Assembly: GCF_002904335.1 (NCBI RefSeq)
Contig: NZ_PPHF01000165.1
Location: 186,001-250,000 of the forward strand
DNA: 64,000 bases
Direction: 5' to 3'
Origin: Amycolatopsis sp. CA-126428
Lineage (GTDB): Bacteria > Actinomycetota > Actinomycetes > Mycobacteriales > Pseudonocardiaceae
The notes below the pieces were generated by a model, which made no database searches, was not told where the DNA came from, and saw nothing but the letters and a program-made list of their open reading frames with translations. Position 1 is the first letter of the stretch; each line of letters begins with the position of its first letter. Shown here in pieces: positions 1-7,683 of this stretch. The position numbers and the translations under genes were made by a program.

Positions 1-673
1 TCGCCCGCCAAGCCGCCCGCGCGGCCTCGGCCGAGCGCCCGGCCTCCTCCACAGTGTCCCCGAGACCCACCGCCATGGTGATCCCGAGGGGGATCAAAAT
101 GTGGTCTATGCCCTGTTCACCGGGGCCGAAGTGCCCCGACACCTCCAGTGTGACGAATCCGTGCAGCGCACTCCAGAGCTGGGCGGCGGCCTGGTACTCG
201 TCCGCCGGCCGGAACCGGCCGGCGGCGATGGCCCGCTCGGTCGCCCGGACGATGTGGGCGAACGCCTCCAGCCCCTCCTGAGCTGCTTCGCGGCCGGCCG
301 CGGTGGTGAGGTCGGACAGCGTCGCCCGCTTGCCGCCGGGTGAGGTCTGGCCGAACGTCACCGCGAACAGCTGCGGCTGCTCGGCGACCGCCTGCCGGTA
401 GGTGCGGGCCAGGCTGAAGATGTCCGCCACCGGGTCGCCGGTCTCCCCGACCCCGGCCAGCCACCCCGAAAGGCGCAGGTAGCCGGCCTGCGCGACCGCG
501 TCGACCAGGGCGGCCATGCCGCCGAAGTGCGTGTAGACCGCCATCGTCGAGACCCCGACCTCCGCCGCCAGCTTGCGGGCCTGGAGAGCGTCGGGGCCGT
601 TCTCGTCGAGCAACCGGATGGCGGCCTCGACGAGCCGAGTTTTGATTTCGGTCGCGCGCGGTTTGGGGCTCAT
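1..673 (-). CDS. TetR-family transcriptional regulator (C-terminus cut by window edge)
   Basis: The gene starts at the ATG at 673 and runs off the left end of the window without a stop. The first ~50 residues form a TetR helix-turn-helix: a helix around VEAAIRLLDENG, then LAAEVGVSTMAVYTHFGG as the recognition segment. The rest is a helical ligand-binding half in which about 220 residues are visible, so little is missing. It is divergent from the carotenoid oxygenase gene, and the 69-bp gap carries two copies of the same palindrome. It probably represses itself and the oxygenase. The ligand is unknown. Confidence 0.9.
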   Translation of the reverse strand, partial: MSPKPRATEIKTRLVEAAIRLLDENGPDALQARKLAAEVGVSTMAVYTHFGGMAALVDAVAQAGYLRLSGWLAGVGETGDPVADIFSLARTYRQAVAEQPQLFAVTFGQTSPGGKRATLSDLTTAAGREAAQEGLEAFAHIVRATERAIAAGRFRPADEYQAAAQLWSALHGFVTLEVSGHFGPGEQGIDHILIPLGITMAVGLGDTVEEAGRSAEAARAAWRA

Positions 674-688
674 GCTTGCCAGTATCTC

Positions 689-724
689 ATAACCCTGTTA
701 TACCTGGTTCTATAACCGAGTTAT
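689..724. promoter_or_regulatory. Twin TetR operators, ATAAC-N3-GTTAT
   Basis: Two perfect inverted repeats of the form ATAAC-N3-GTTAT lie at 689-701 and 712-724, with centres 23 bp apart (about two helical turns). They fill the gap between the divergent TetR gene (start 673) and the oxygenase gene (start 743). The second copy contains TATAAC, a plausible -10 for the oxygenase. Identical arms in such a GC-rich genome make chance unlikely. Binding by the neighbouring TetR protein is inferred. Confidence 0.8.
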
Positions 725-742
725 GGAAGGCGTGAGGATCCC

Positions 743-2182
743 ATGGGCAACAAGTTCCTCGAAGGCAACTTCGCTCCGGTCAGCCAGGAGCACACGATCA
801 CCGGGCTCGACGTCACCGGGCGCATCCCGGAGTTCCTCGACGGCCGGTACCTGCGCAACGGCCCGAACCCGCTCTCCGAGGTGGATCCGGCCGCCTACCA
901 CTGGTTCATGGGCGACGGCATGGTCCACGGCGTGCGCCTGCGCGACGGGAAGGCCGAGTGGTACCGCAACCGGTGGGTCCGCAACCCCGCCGTCACGGCG
1001 GCGCTGAACGGCGAAGACACGAGCCGGTTCTGCGGGCTGGGCGCGCTCGGCGCGAACACCAACGTCATCGGCCACGCGGGCAAGACCCTCGCCCTGGTCG
1101 AGGCGGGTGCGCCGATCTACGAGCTGACCGACGAGCTCGACACCGCCGGCCGCTGCGACTTCGACGGCACGCTCCCCGGCGGCTACACCGCCCACCCCAA
1201 GCGCGACCCGTGTACCGGCGAGCTCCACGCCGTCTCGTACTTCTTCGGCATGGGGAACAAGGTCCAGTACTCGGTGATCGACGCGGCCGGCCGCGCCCGC
1301 CGCACGGTCGACGTCGAGGTCGCCGGGTCGCCGATGATGCACGACTTCTCGCTCACCGAGAAGCACGTCGTCTTCTACGACCTGCCGGTGACGTTCAACG
1401 CCGAGATGGCGGTCGCCGCCAGCGTGCCGGCCGCGCTGCGCACCCCGGCGAAGCTGGTGGTGTCGGCCATGGTCGGCAAGGTCCGCGTGCCGGACCCGGT
1501 CACCGCGATGATGGCCGGCAAGCTCGGCGCGAACGGCGGCCTGCCCTACCGCTGGAACCCGAAGTACCCGGCGCGGATCGGCGTGATGCCGCGCGAAGGC
1601 GGCAGCCGGGACGTCCGGTGGTTCGACGTCGAGCCGTGCTACGTCTTCCACCCGCTCAACGCCTACGACGACGGCGACAGCGTCGTGCTCGACGTCGTCC
1701 GCCACCCGAAGATGTTCGACCGCGGGCTGAACGGCCCCGACGAGGGCGGCCCGACGCTGGACCGCTGGACCGTGGACCTGGCCACCGGCAAGGTGCTGGA
1801 GGAGCGCCTCGACGACCGCGGCCAGGAGTTCCCGCGCGTGGACGAGCGCCTGGTCGGCCGCCGCCACCGCTACGGCTACGCGATGGCGGCCGACGGCGGC
1901 GCGGAGCCCGGTGGCTCGCTGTACAAGCACGACTTCCGCACCGGCGCGCGGGACGAGCGCGCGTTCGGTGCCGGCCGCCAGCCGGGCGAGTTCGTGTTCG
2001 TGCCCCGCCACGACGACGCGGCGGAGGACGACGGCGTCTTGATGGGCTTCGTGTTCGACCCGGCGACGCGGCGCAGCGACCTGACGATCCTGGACGCCGG
2101 CACCCTGGAGACGGTGGCCGCGATCCACCTGCCGGACCGCGTGCCCAACGGCTTCCACGGCAACTGGGTCGCCTCGGTCTAG
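743..2182 (+). CDS. Carotenoid oxygenase (RPE65/CCD family)
   Basis: A 479-aa protein of the iron(II) dioxygenase family that cleaves double bonds of carotenoids, apocarotenoids or stilbenes. The four iron-binding histidines are visible in typical contexts: H151 (TAHPKRD), H200 (MMHDFSLTEKH), H303 (VFHPLNAYDDGD) and H472 (GFHGNWV). The N-terminal motif GRYLRNGPNPL is also typical. GTGAGGA precedes the ATG as a ribosome binding site. No signal peptide is seen, so it should be cytosolic. The gene is probably repressed by the divergent TetR protein. Its stop codon overlaps the stop of the convergent fdhD gene. The substrate cannot be read from sequence. Confidence 0.93.
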   Translation: MGNKFLEGNFAPVSQEHTITGLDVTGRIPEFLDGRYLRNGPNPLSEVDPAAYHWFMGDGMVHGVRLRDGKAEWYRNRWVRNPAVTAALNGEDTSRFCGLGALGANTNVIGHAGKTLALVEAGAPIYELTDELDTAGRCDFDGTLPGGYTAHPKRDPCTGELHAVSYFFGMGNKVQYSVIDAAGRARRTVDVEVAGSPMMHDFSLTEKHVVFYDLPVTFNAEMAVAASVPAALRTPAKLVVSAMVGKVRVPDPVTAMMAGKLGANGGLPYRWNPKYPARIGVMPREGGSRDVRWFDVEPCYVFHPLNAYDDGDSVVLDVVRHPKMFDRGLNGPDEGGPTLDRWTVDLATGKVLEERLDDRGQEFPRVDERLVGRRHRYGYAMAADGGAEPGGSLYKHDFRTGARDERAFGAGRQPGEFVFVPRHDDAAEDDGVLMGFVFDPATRRSDLTILDAGTLETVAAIHLPDRVPNGFHGNWVASV

Positions 2183-3003
2183 GTCAGGATGCGGTGGTCG
2201 CCGGTGTAGAGGTTCATCGATTCGCCGCGGAGGAAGCCGATCAGGGTGATGCCGTTCTCCTCGGCCAGCTCCACCGCCAGTGACGACGGTGCGGAGACCG
2301 CGGCCAGCAGCCCGATGCCCGCCATCGCGGCCTTCTGGACCAGCTCGAACGACGCGCGCCCGGACACGAGCAGGCCGAGGCCGGGCGCCGGGATCCGGCC
2401 GTCGAGGACCGCCCAGCCCAGCACCTTGTCCACCGCGTTGTGCCGGCCGACGTCCTCGCGGACCACGGCGAGTTCGCCGTCCGGGGTGAACAGGGCCGCC
2501 GCGTGCAGGCCGCCGGTGCTGGCGAACACCTTCTGGCGGGCGCGCAGCGCGTCCGGCAGGCCGGACAACGTCTCGCTCTTCACCGCGAACGCCGCCTCGG
2601 CGGGGGAGAAGCGGGTGCGGAGCTTGACCGCGTCGAGCGCGGCCTTGCCGCAGACGCCGCACGACGAGGTGGTGTAGAAGTTGCGCTCGACGCCGGTGTC
2701 GGGCGGCGGGACGCCGTCGGCCAGCGCGATGTCCAGCACGTTGTAGGTGTTGCGGCCCTGGTCGTCGACGCCGTCGCAGTAGCGGGCGACCGCGATGTCC
2801 TCGCGGCCGCCGATCACCCCTTCGGACAGCAGGAAGCCGTGGGCCAGCTCGACGTCGTGGCCGGGGGTGCGCATGGTGACCGCCAGCGCCCGCCCGCCGA
2901 CCCGCAGCTCCAGGGGCTCTTCGGCCGCCAGCGCGTCGACGCGGCGCCGGTCCCCGGTCGCGGAGATCCGCCGCACCGGCCTGCGCACGGTCACCCTGCC
3001 CAT
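2179..3003 (-). CDS. fdhD: Formate dehydrogenase accessory sulfurtransferase FdhD
   Basis: A 274-aa protein, close to the ~277 aa of E. coli FdhD. FdhD passes sulfur from a cysteine desulfurase to the molybdenum cofactor of formate dehydrogenases. The conserved cysteine pair is C115 and C118 in TTSSCGVCGK, and REDVGRHNAVDKV is the family signature. The start at 3003 gives the usual short N-terminus; a longer in-frame extension upstream has no family resemblance. The gene is divergent from the OFA transporter and lies about 5 kb from an FdhF-like molybdoenzyme that may be its client. Confidence 0.96.
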   Translation of the reverse strand: MGRVTVRRPVRRISATGDRRRVDALAAEEPLELRVGGRALAVTMRTPGHDVELAHGFLLSEGVIGGREDIAVARYCDGVDDQGRNTYNVLDIALADGVPPPDTGVERNFYTTSSCGVCGKAALDAVKLRTRFSPAEAAFAVKSETLSGLPDALRARQKVFASTGGLHAAALFTPDGELAVVREDVGRHNAVDKVLGWAVLDGRIPAPGLGLLVSGRASFELVQKAAMAGIGLLAAVSAPSSLAVELAEENGITLIGFLRGESMNLYTGDHRILT

Positions 3004-3055
3004 CAGCACACCCTTCGCTGCCCGAAAGTTCGACACTCGTATGGTGCAACACCGG

Positions 3056-3069
3056 GTATTTAGTAATAC
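3056..3069. promoter_or_regulatory. Inverted repeat between fdhD and the OFA transporter gene
   Basis: GTATT-TAGT-AATAC, a perfect 5-bp-arm inverted repeat in an unusually AT-rich patch of the 102-bp divergent region. Its position suits an operator or promoter element serving both genes. No dedicated regulator gene is adjacent. Confidence 0.4.
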
Positions 3070-3105
3070 ATTCCCACCATCATCCCCAGAATACGGAGGG
3101 AACCG

Positions 3106-4455
3106 ATGGCTCTCGGCTTCCTGGACCGATCCCGGATCGTGGCACCCCCCAGCTGGACGCGCTGGCTGGTGCCGCCGGCGGCCCTGTCGGTACACCTGTC
3201 GATCGGGCAGGCCTACGCGTGGAGCGTGTTCAAGACCCCGCTCGAGAAGACGCTGCACCTCAACGGCACGCAGAGCTCGCTGCCGTTCCAGCTCGGCATC
3301 GTCATGCTGGGGCTCTCCGCCGCGTTCGGCGGCACGCTCGTCGAGAAGAACGGCCCGCGCTGGGCGATGTTCGTATCGATGTGCTGCTTCGCCAGCGGAT
3401 TCCTCATTTCCGCGCTCGGCGTGGCGACCGGGCAGTTCTGGCTGGTCGTCCTCGGCTACGGCGGTGTCGGCGGCATCGGGCTCGGCATCGGCTACATCTC
3501 CCCGGTCTCGACGCTGATCAAGTGGTTCCCGGACCGGCCGGGCATGGCCACCGGCATCGCGATCATGGGCTTCGGCGGCGGTGCGCTGATCGCCTCGCCG
3601 TGGTCGTCGTCGATGCTGGGCACCGCACCGACGACGAGCACCATCGCGACGGCGTTCCTGATCCACGGCCTCGTCTACGCGGTGTTCATGTCGATGGGCT
3701 GGCTGCTCGTGCGGGTGCCGGCCGACGACTGGAAGCCGGCGGGCTGGGAGCCGAAGACCGACCACGGCAAGGCGATGATCAGCACGGCGAACGTCTCGGC
3801 CGCCAACGCGATCAAGACGCCGCAGTTCTGGTGCCTGTGGGTCGTCCTGTGCTTCAACGTCACGGCGGGCATCGGCATCCTGGAGAAGGCGTCGCCGATG
3901 ATCCAGGACTTCTTCAAGGGCACGTCGACGCCGGTGGGCGTGGCCGCGGCGGCCGGGTTCGTCGCGCTGCTGTCGCTGTGCAACATGCTCGGCCGGTTCG
4001 TCTGGTCGTCCACTTCGGACCTGGTCGGCCGCAAGAACATCTACCGCACCTACCTCGGCGTCGGCGCGGTGCTGTACCTGGTGATCGCGCTGACGCAGAA
4101 CTCGTCCAAGCTCGTGTTCATCCTGTGCGCCATGGTGATCCTGTCGTTCTACGGCGGCGGGTTCGCGACGGTCCCGGCGTACCTGAAGGACCTCTTCGGC
4201 ACCTACCAGGTGGGCGCGATCCACGGCCGCCTGCTCACCGCGTGGTCGGTGGCGGGCGTGCTCGGCCCGCTGATCGTCAACCGCATCGCCGACAGCGAGA
4301 AGGCGGCGGGCAAGTCCGGCCCGGACCTGTACACGACGTCGTTCTACATCATGATCGGCCTGCTCGTGGTCGGCTTCGTGGCCAACGAGCTGGTGCGCCC
4401 GGTCAAGGAGAAGTACCACGAGCCGGTCCGCGAGGCCGTGAGGAGTGACGCGTGA
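3106..4455 (+). CDS. OFA-type MFS transporter (oxalate/formate antiporter family)
   Basis: A 449-aa multi-pass membrane protein. The N-terminal SIGQAYAWSVFKTPL and the early GIGLGIGYISPVSTLIKWFPDRPGMATG segment are typical of the oxalate:formate antiporter branch of the major facilitator superfamily. GGAGGG precedes the ATG. The stop codon overlaps the start of a 41-aa membrane ORF, so the two are probably co-translated. Divergence from fdhD suggests a formate or related carboxylate substrate, but family members also carry other monocarboxylates, so the substrate is uncertain. Confidence 0.92.
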   Translation: MALGFLDRSRIVAPPSWTRWLVPPAALSVHLSIGQAYAWSVFKTPLEKTLHLNGTQSSLPFQLGIVMLGLSAAFGGTLVEKNGPRWAMFVSMCCFASGFLISALGVATGQFWLVVLGYGGVGGIGLGIGYISPVSTLIKWFPDRPGMATGIAIMGFGGGALIASPWSSSMLGTAPTTSTIATAFLIHGLVYAVFMSMGWLLVRVPADDWKPAGWEPKTDHGKAMISTANVSAANAIKTPQFWCLWVVLCFNVTAGIGILEKASPMIQDFFKGTSTPVGVAAAAGFVALLSLCNMLGRFVWSSTSDLVGRKNIYRTYLGVGAVLYLVIALTQNSSKLVFILCAMVILSFYGGGFATVPAYLKDLFGTYQVGAIHGRLLTAWSVAGVLGPLIVNRIADSEKAAGKSGPDLYTTSFYIMIGLLVVGFVANELVRPVKEKYHEPVREAVRSDA

Positions 4456-4580
4456 TGACCGAACCGACGACGAAGCCCAACCGGGTGCCGCTGATCGTGC
4501 TGGCCTGGGCGTGGGTGGTGATCCCCTTCGGCTACGGCGTGTACCAGCTGTTCCTGAAGCTGGTCCAGCTGTTCGGATGA
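4455..4580 (+). CDS. 41-aa single-pass membrane protein, likely small partner of the OFA transporter
   Basis: The ATG at 4455 overlaps the transporter stop (TGATG). The 41-aa product reads MTEPTTKPNRVPLIVLAWAW followed by VVIPFGYGVYQLFLKLVQLF and G: a short charged N-terminus and one hydrophobic helix. Its own stop overlaps the next start (ATGA at 4577-4580). Short single-helix proteins directly following OFA transporter genes are known and annotated as small subunits; the role here is inferred from position and shape. It is easily missed because of its length. Confidence 0.8.
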   Translation: MTEPTTKPNRVPLIVLAWAWVVIPFGYGVYQLFLKLVQLFG

Positions 4581-5328
4581 GCAGGGGAGTGCTGGTCACC
4601 GGCGCGTCCCGCGGCATCGGGCGCGCCGTGGCCAGGGCGTTCGCGGCGCGCGGCGACCGGCTCGCCGTCCACTATGGACAGCGACTCGCGGACGCCGAGG
4701 AGACCTTGAAAGCGCTCCCCGGTGACGGGCACGTGCTGATCGGCGGCGACCTCGCCGACCCGGAGGCCGCGCGGCGCATCGCCGACACGGCCGAAGCCGG
4801 GCTCGGCGGGGTCGACGTGCTGGTCAACAACGCCGCCGTCGCGACGTCGGCCGAGACCGCGCACGCGATCGCCGGGGTGTCCTATGCGGACTGGCAGCGG
4901 ATCTGGCGGCGCACCGTCGACGTCAACCTCGTCGGCGCCGCGAACCTCAGCTACTGCGTCGCCCGGCACCTCATCGGGCGCGGCGCGCCCGGCCGGATCG
5001 TCAACATCGGGTCGCGCGGCGCCTTCAAAGGCGAGCCGGACCACCCCGCGTACGGCGCCAGCAAGGCCGCGCTGCACGCGTTCGGCCAGTCGCTCGCCGT
5101 CTCCCTCGCACCCCACGGCATCTCCGTGACGTCGGTGGCGCCCGGCTTCACCGCCACCGAGCGCGTCGCCGATCGGATCGACGACGCCCTGCGCGCGCAG
5201 AGCCCGTTCGGGCGGGTCGGCACGCCCGAGGAGGTCGCCGCGGCCGTCGTCTACCTGGCCTCGGCCGATGCACCTGGGCCTCCGGCGCGATCCTCGACCT
5301 CAACGGAGCCTCGCACCTGCGGATGTGA
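4577..5328 (+). CDS. SDR-family oxidoreductase with an apparent one-base deletion near the 3' end
   Basis: Classical short-chain dehydrogenase: the NAD(P) motif is TGASRGIG near residue 8, NNAA follows, and the catalytic YGASK is present. The ATG overlaps the stop of the 41-aa ORF. Up to codon GAT at 5267-5269 the protein is normal (VVYLASAD). The expected ending TWASGAILDLNGASHLRM is encoded one frame over from 5272 and stops at 5326-5328. One base therefore seems to be missing at about 5270-5271. Without it, the original frame would run on into the next gene. This may be a sequencing error or a recent mutation. With correction the protein is about 250 aa. Confidence 0.8.
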
Positions 5329-6812
5329 CCCGGGTCTCACCCGTGCAGCGGTTCCCGGTGCCCAGGCGTCCAGGGGGCGTGCATCCACTGGGGAAGATCG
5401 TCGTCGCCGGGCTGGCCCTCGTCGTGCTGGGTGGTACCGCGTACGGCTACACGAACCTCCGCGCCCTCGACGAGGTGACGCGCGACAGCGTGATCGACGC
5501 GGACGGCGAGACGAAGCCGGGGGAACAACCCGCCGACGGCTCGCTCGACATCCTCCTGGTCGGCCGGGACGCGCGCGAGGACAACCAGGGCACGCCGCTG
5601 GCGCCGGAGGTGCTGCGCGAGCTGCGGGCCGGCGCCAACGGCGACGACCTCACCGACACCCTGATCGTGCTGCGGATCCCGAACGGCACCAAAGAGGTGA
5701 AAGCGTTTTCCATCCCCCGGGACAGCTACGTCTCGATGGCGGGCGGCAAGGGCAAGATCAACGCCGCGTTCGGGCGGGCGAAGGCGGCCGAAGCGGGGCG
5801 GCTGCGCCGGGCGGGCGAGACCGACAAGGCGAAGATCAACCAAGGCGCGCTCACCGCCGGGCGGCGGGCGACGCGCCAGGCGGTCGAGGACCTCACCGGG
5901 GTGAAGATCGACCACTTCGCCGAGGTCAACCTGCTCAGCTTCTACGAGATCAGCAAGGCCATCGGCGGGGTCGAGGTCTGCCTGAAGGAAGCCACCAAGG
6001 ACAAGAACTCGGGCGCGGACTTCCAGGCCGGCCCGCAGCGCGTCGCGGGCGCGGACGCGCTCGCCTTCGTCCGGCAGCGCGACGGCCTCCCGGGCACCGA
6101 CCTCGCCCGCGTCCGGCGCCAGCAGGTGTTCCTCGCCGGGCTGGCCAGGCAGGTGCTCTCGGCGGGCACGCTGGCCGATCCGGGGAAGCTGTCGGACCTG
6201 ATCGACGCGGTGAAGCGCTCGGTGGTGCTGGACGACTCGTGGAACCTCCTCGACTTCGTCGGGCAGATGCGCGGGGTCAGCGGCGGCGGGATCCAGTTCG
6301 CGACGATCCCGGTCGGCAACGTCGACTACCGCTACGACCCGGCGAACCCCCGGGCGACGGCGGTGCAGGTCGACCCGGCGGCGGTGAAGGCCTTCGCGGC
6401 GAACCTGATCGGCGGCGCGGCCCCGGCGACGTCCGGCACGCCGGCCGCGCCTTCCACGCCGGCCGCCTCGGTCACCGTCGACGTCTCCAACGCGGGCCCG
6501 AAGGCGGGGCTCGCGGCCCGCGTGGCGGGGGTCCTGCACGACAAGGGGTTCACCTCGCGCGCGGCCGGCAACTCGGAAACCCGGCGGACGTCGCTGGTCC
6601 GCTTCGGTCCCGCCTTGGCCGAGCGCGGCGCCGAGGTGGCGAAGCTGCTGGGCGGGCTGACGACGCAGCAGTCCGCGTCGGTGCCGGCCGGCCACATCGA
6701 GGTGGTGCTCGGGTCGGTCTACTCCGGTCCCGGCGTGTCCGCCGGCGGCGGCGCTCCCGCGGGCTCCGCGGACGAGCCGATCACGTCGAACGGCGTCGTT
6801 TGCGTCTACTGA
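5325..6812 (+). CDS. LytR-CpsA-Psr (LCP) family cell-wall glycopolymer ligase
   Basis: 495 aa from the GTG at 5325, which overlaps the SDR stop (GTGA). An in-frame ATG further upstream would lie inside the SDR gene. A short cytoplasmic N-terminus leads to one membrane helix (about residues 24-42). The LCP domain follows: SLDILLVGRDAR, TDTLIVLRIP, FSIPRDSYV and the arginines of FVRQRDGLPGTDLARVRRQQ. A C-terminal LytR_C-like domain begins near VTVDVSNAGPKAGLAARVAG. LCP enzymes attach teichoic acid, arabinogalactan or capsule polymers to peptidoglycan outside the membrane. It ends in a cysteine-containing tail, VVCVY. Confidence 0.92.
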   Translation: MTRVSPVQRFPVPRRPGGVHPLGKIVVAGLALVVLGGTAYGYTNLRALDEVTRDSVIDADGETKPGEQPADGSLDILLVGRDAREDNQGTPLAPEVLRELRAGANGDDLTDTLIVLRIPNGTKEVKAFSIPRDSYVSMAGGKGKINAAFGRAKAAEAGRLRRAGETDKAKINQGALTAGRRATRQAVEDLTGVKIDHFAEVNLLSFYEISKAIGGVEVCLKEATKDKNSGADFQAGPQRVAGADALAFVRQRDGLPGTDLARVRRQQVFLAGLARQVLSAGTLADPGKLSDLIDAVKRSVVLDDSWNLLDFVGQMRGVSGGGIQFATIPVGNVDYRYDPANPRATAVQVDPAAVKAFAANLIGGAAPATSGTPAAPSTPAASVTVDVSNAGPKAGLAARVAGVLHDKGFTSRAAGNSETRRTSLVRFGPALAERGAEVAKLLGGLTTQQSASVPAGHIEVVLGSVYSGPGVSAGGGAPAGSADEPITSNGVVCVY

Positions 6813-6870
6813 CCGGCGGGTGAATTGATCGACGGCGGAGTTCCGGATTTTCCGTCGAATCCCGGAAATG

Positions 6871-6887
6871 CGCGGGAAATTCCCGCG
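6871..6887. repeat. Perfect 17-bp palindrome upstream of the lipoprotein gene
   Basis: CGCGGGAA-A-TTCCCGCG lies in the 256-bp gap between the LCP gene and the lipoprotein gene. With a single central base it resembles a dimer binding site more than an RNA hairpin. The rest of the gap contains TTGAC-like elements but no clear promoter pair. Confidence 0.4.
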
Positions 6888-7068
6888 AGGATCGTCCCGA
6901 CTGGACCACGGTGGACCACCCGGGTCAGTGGTCTTGACGCTGCCGCCCTGGTGAGGCAGGGTGCGTTGACCGTCGGCGCGGGCAAGGCCGCGCGGCGGAG
7001 GAAAGTTCACCCGATCGGTGGGCGATCTTGGAAAATCGATTTCAGGGAATACGGAAAGTCCGGGATTT

Positions 7069-7683
7069 ATGCGCAGCAGTGTCGCCCGGGGTGGGTGGAT
7101 CTTGCCCGTCCTCGCTTCAGCCGTTCTTTGTGCCGGATGCCAGTCGGCGTCCGCTTCGGTGCACTACCCGGGCGCGATAGACGCCTGCCGGCTGCCCGGG
7201 CCGAACGCGGAGCAGCAGCTCGCGCCCGGAACCGTCGAGATCCCGGTCGACTCGGTGAAGCTCGCCGAAGCCAAGGTCATCCCCGCCGACCACGCCAGCG
7301 AGGGCAACGAGGTCACCACCTGCCGCCGGCTGTTCGCGCGCGACCTCGGCGGCGGCAAGCCCAACCTGCAGGACTACCGGCTCGTGACGATCGCCGTGGT
7401 GCGGTTCACGCAGGCCGACCCGGACGAAGCCGCCACCAAGGCCAGCCAGCTGATGACCGACGCGCTCGGCGACCACTCGGGCGTCCGGCTCGCCACCGGC
7501 GTCGGCGACGAGTCCGGCTTCTCCGAGCAGTGGGCCGCCGTGCGGACCGGGAACGTCGTGCTGGGCCTGGCCATCGCCGACGGCGGGACCGAGGCCGCGC
7601 TGATCCCGCCCGCGACCCTGGACAACGTGCAGGCCGTGGTCACGGACATGACCGGCACGCTGCAGCGGAACTATCAGGGCTGA
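7069..7683 (+). CDS. Putative lipoprotein of unknown function (DUF3558-like size and style)
   Basis: 204 aa from the ATG at 7069. The N-terminus RSSVARGG plus a hydrophobic stretch ends in the lipobox LCAGC, placing the lipidated cysteine at residue 24. An in-frame start 51 bp upstream would bury the signal peptide and is less likely. The mature part has two further cysteines (IDACRLPG and TTCRRLF), probably a disulfide, and a region with alternating hydrophobic strands. It resembles small actinobacterial lipoproteins such as the DUF3558 group, but that assignment is only an impression. The 3' end overlaps the convergent oxidoreductase gene by 10 bp. Confidence 0.75.
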   Translation: MRSSVARGGWILPVLASAVLCAGCQSASASVHYPGAIDACRLPGPNAEQQLAPGTVEIPVDSVKLAEAKVIPADHASEGNEVTTCRRLFARDLGGGKPNLQDYRLVTIAVVRFTQADPDEAATKASQLMTDALGDHSGVRLATGVGDESGFSEQWAAVRTGNVVLGLAIADGGTEAALIPPATLDNVQAVVTDMTGTLQRNYQG

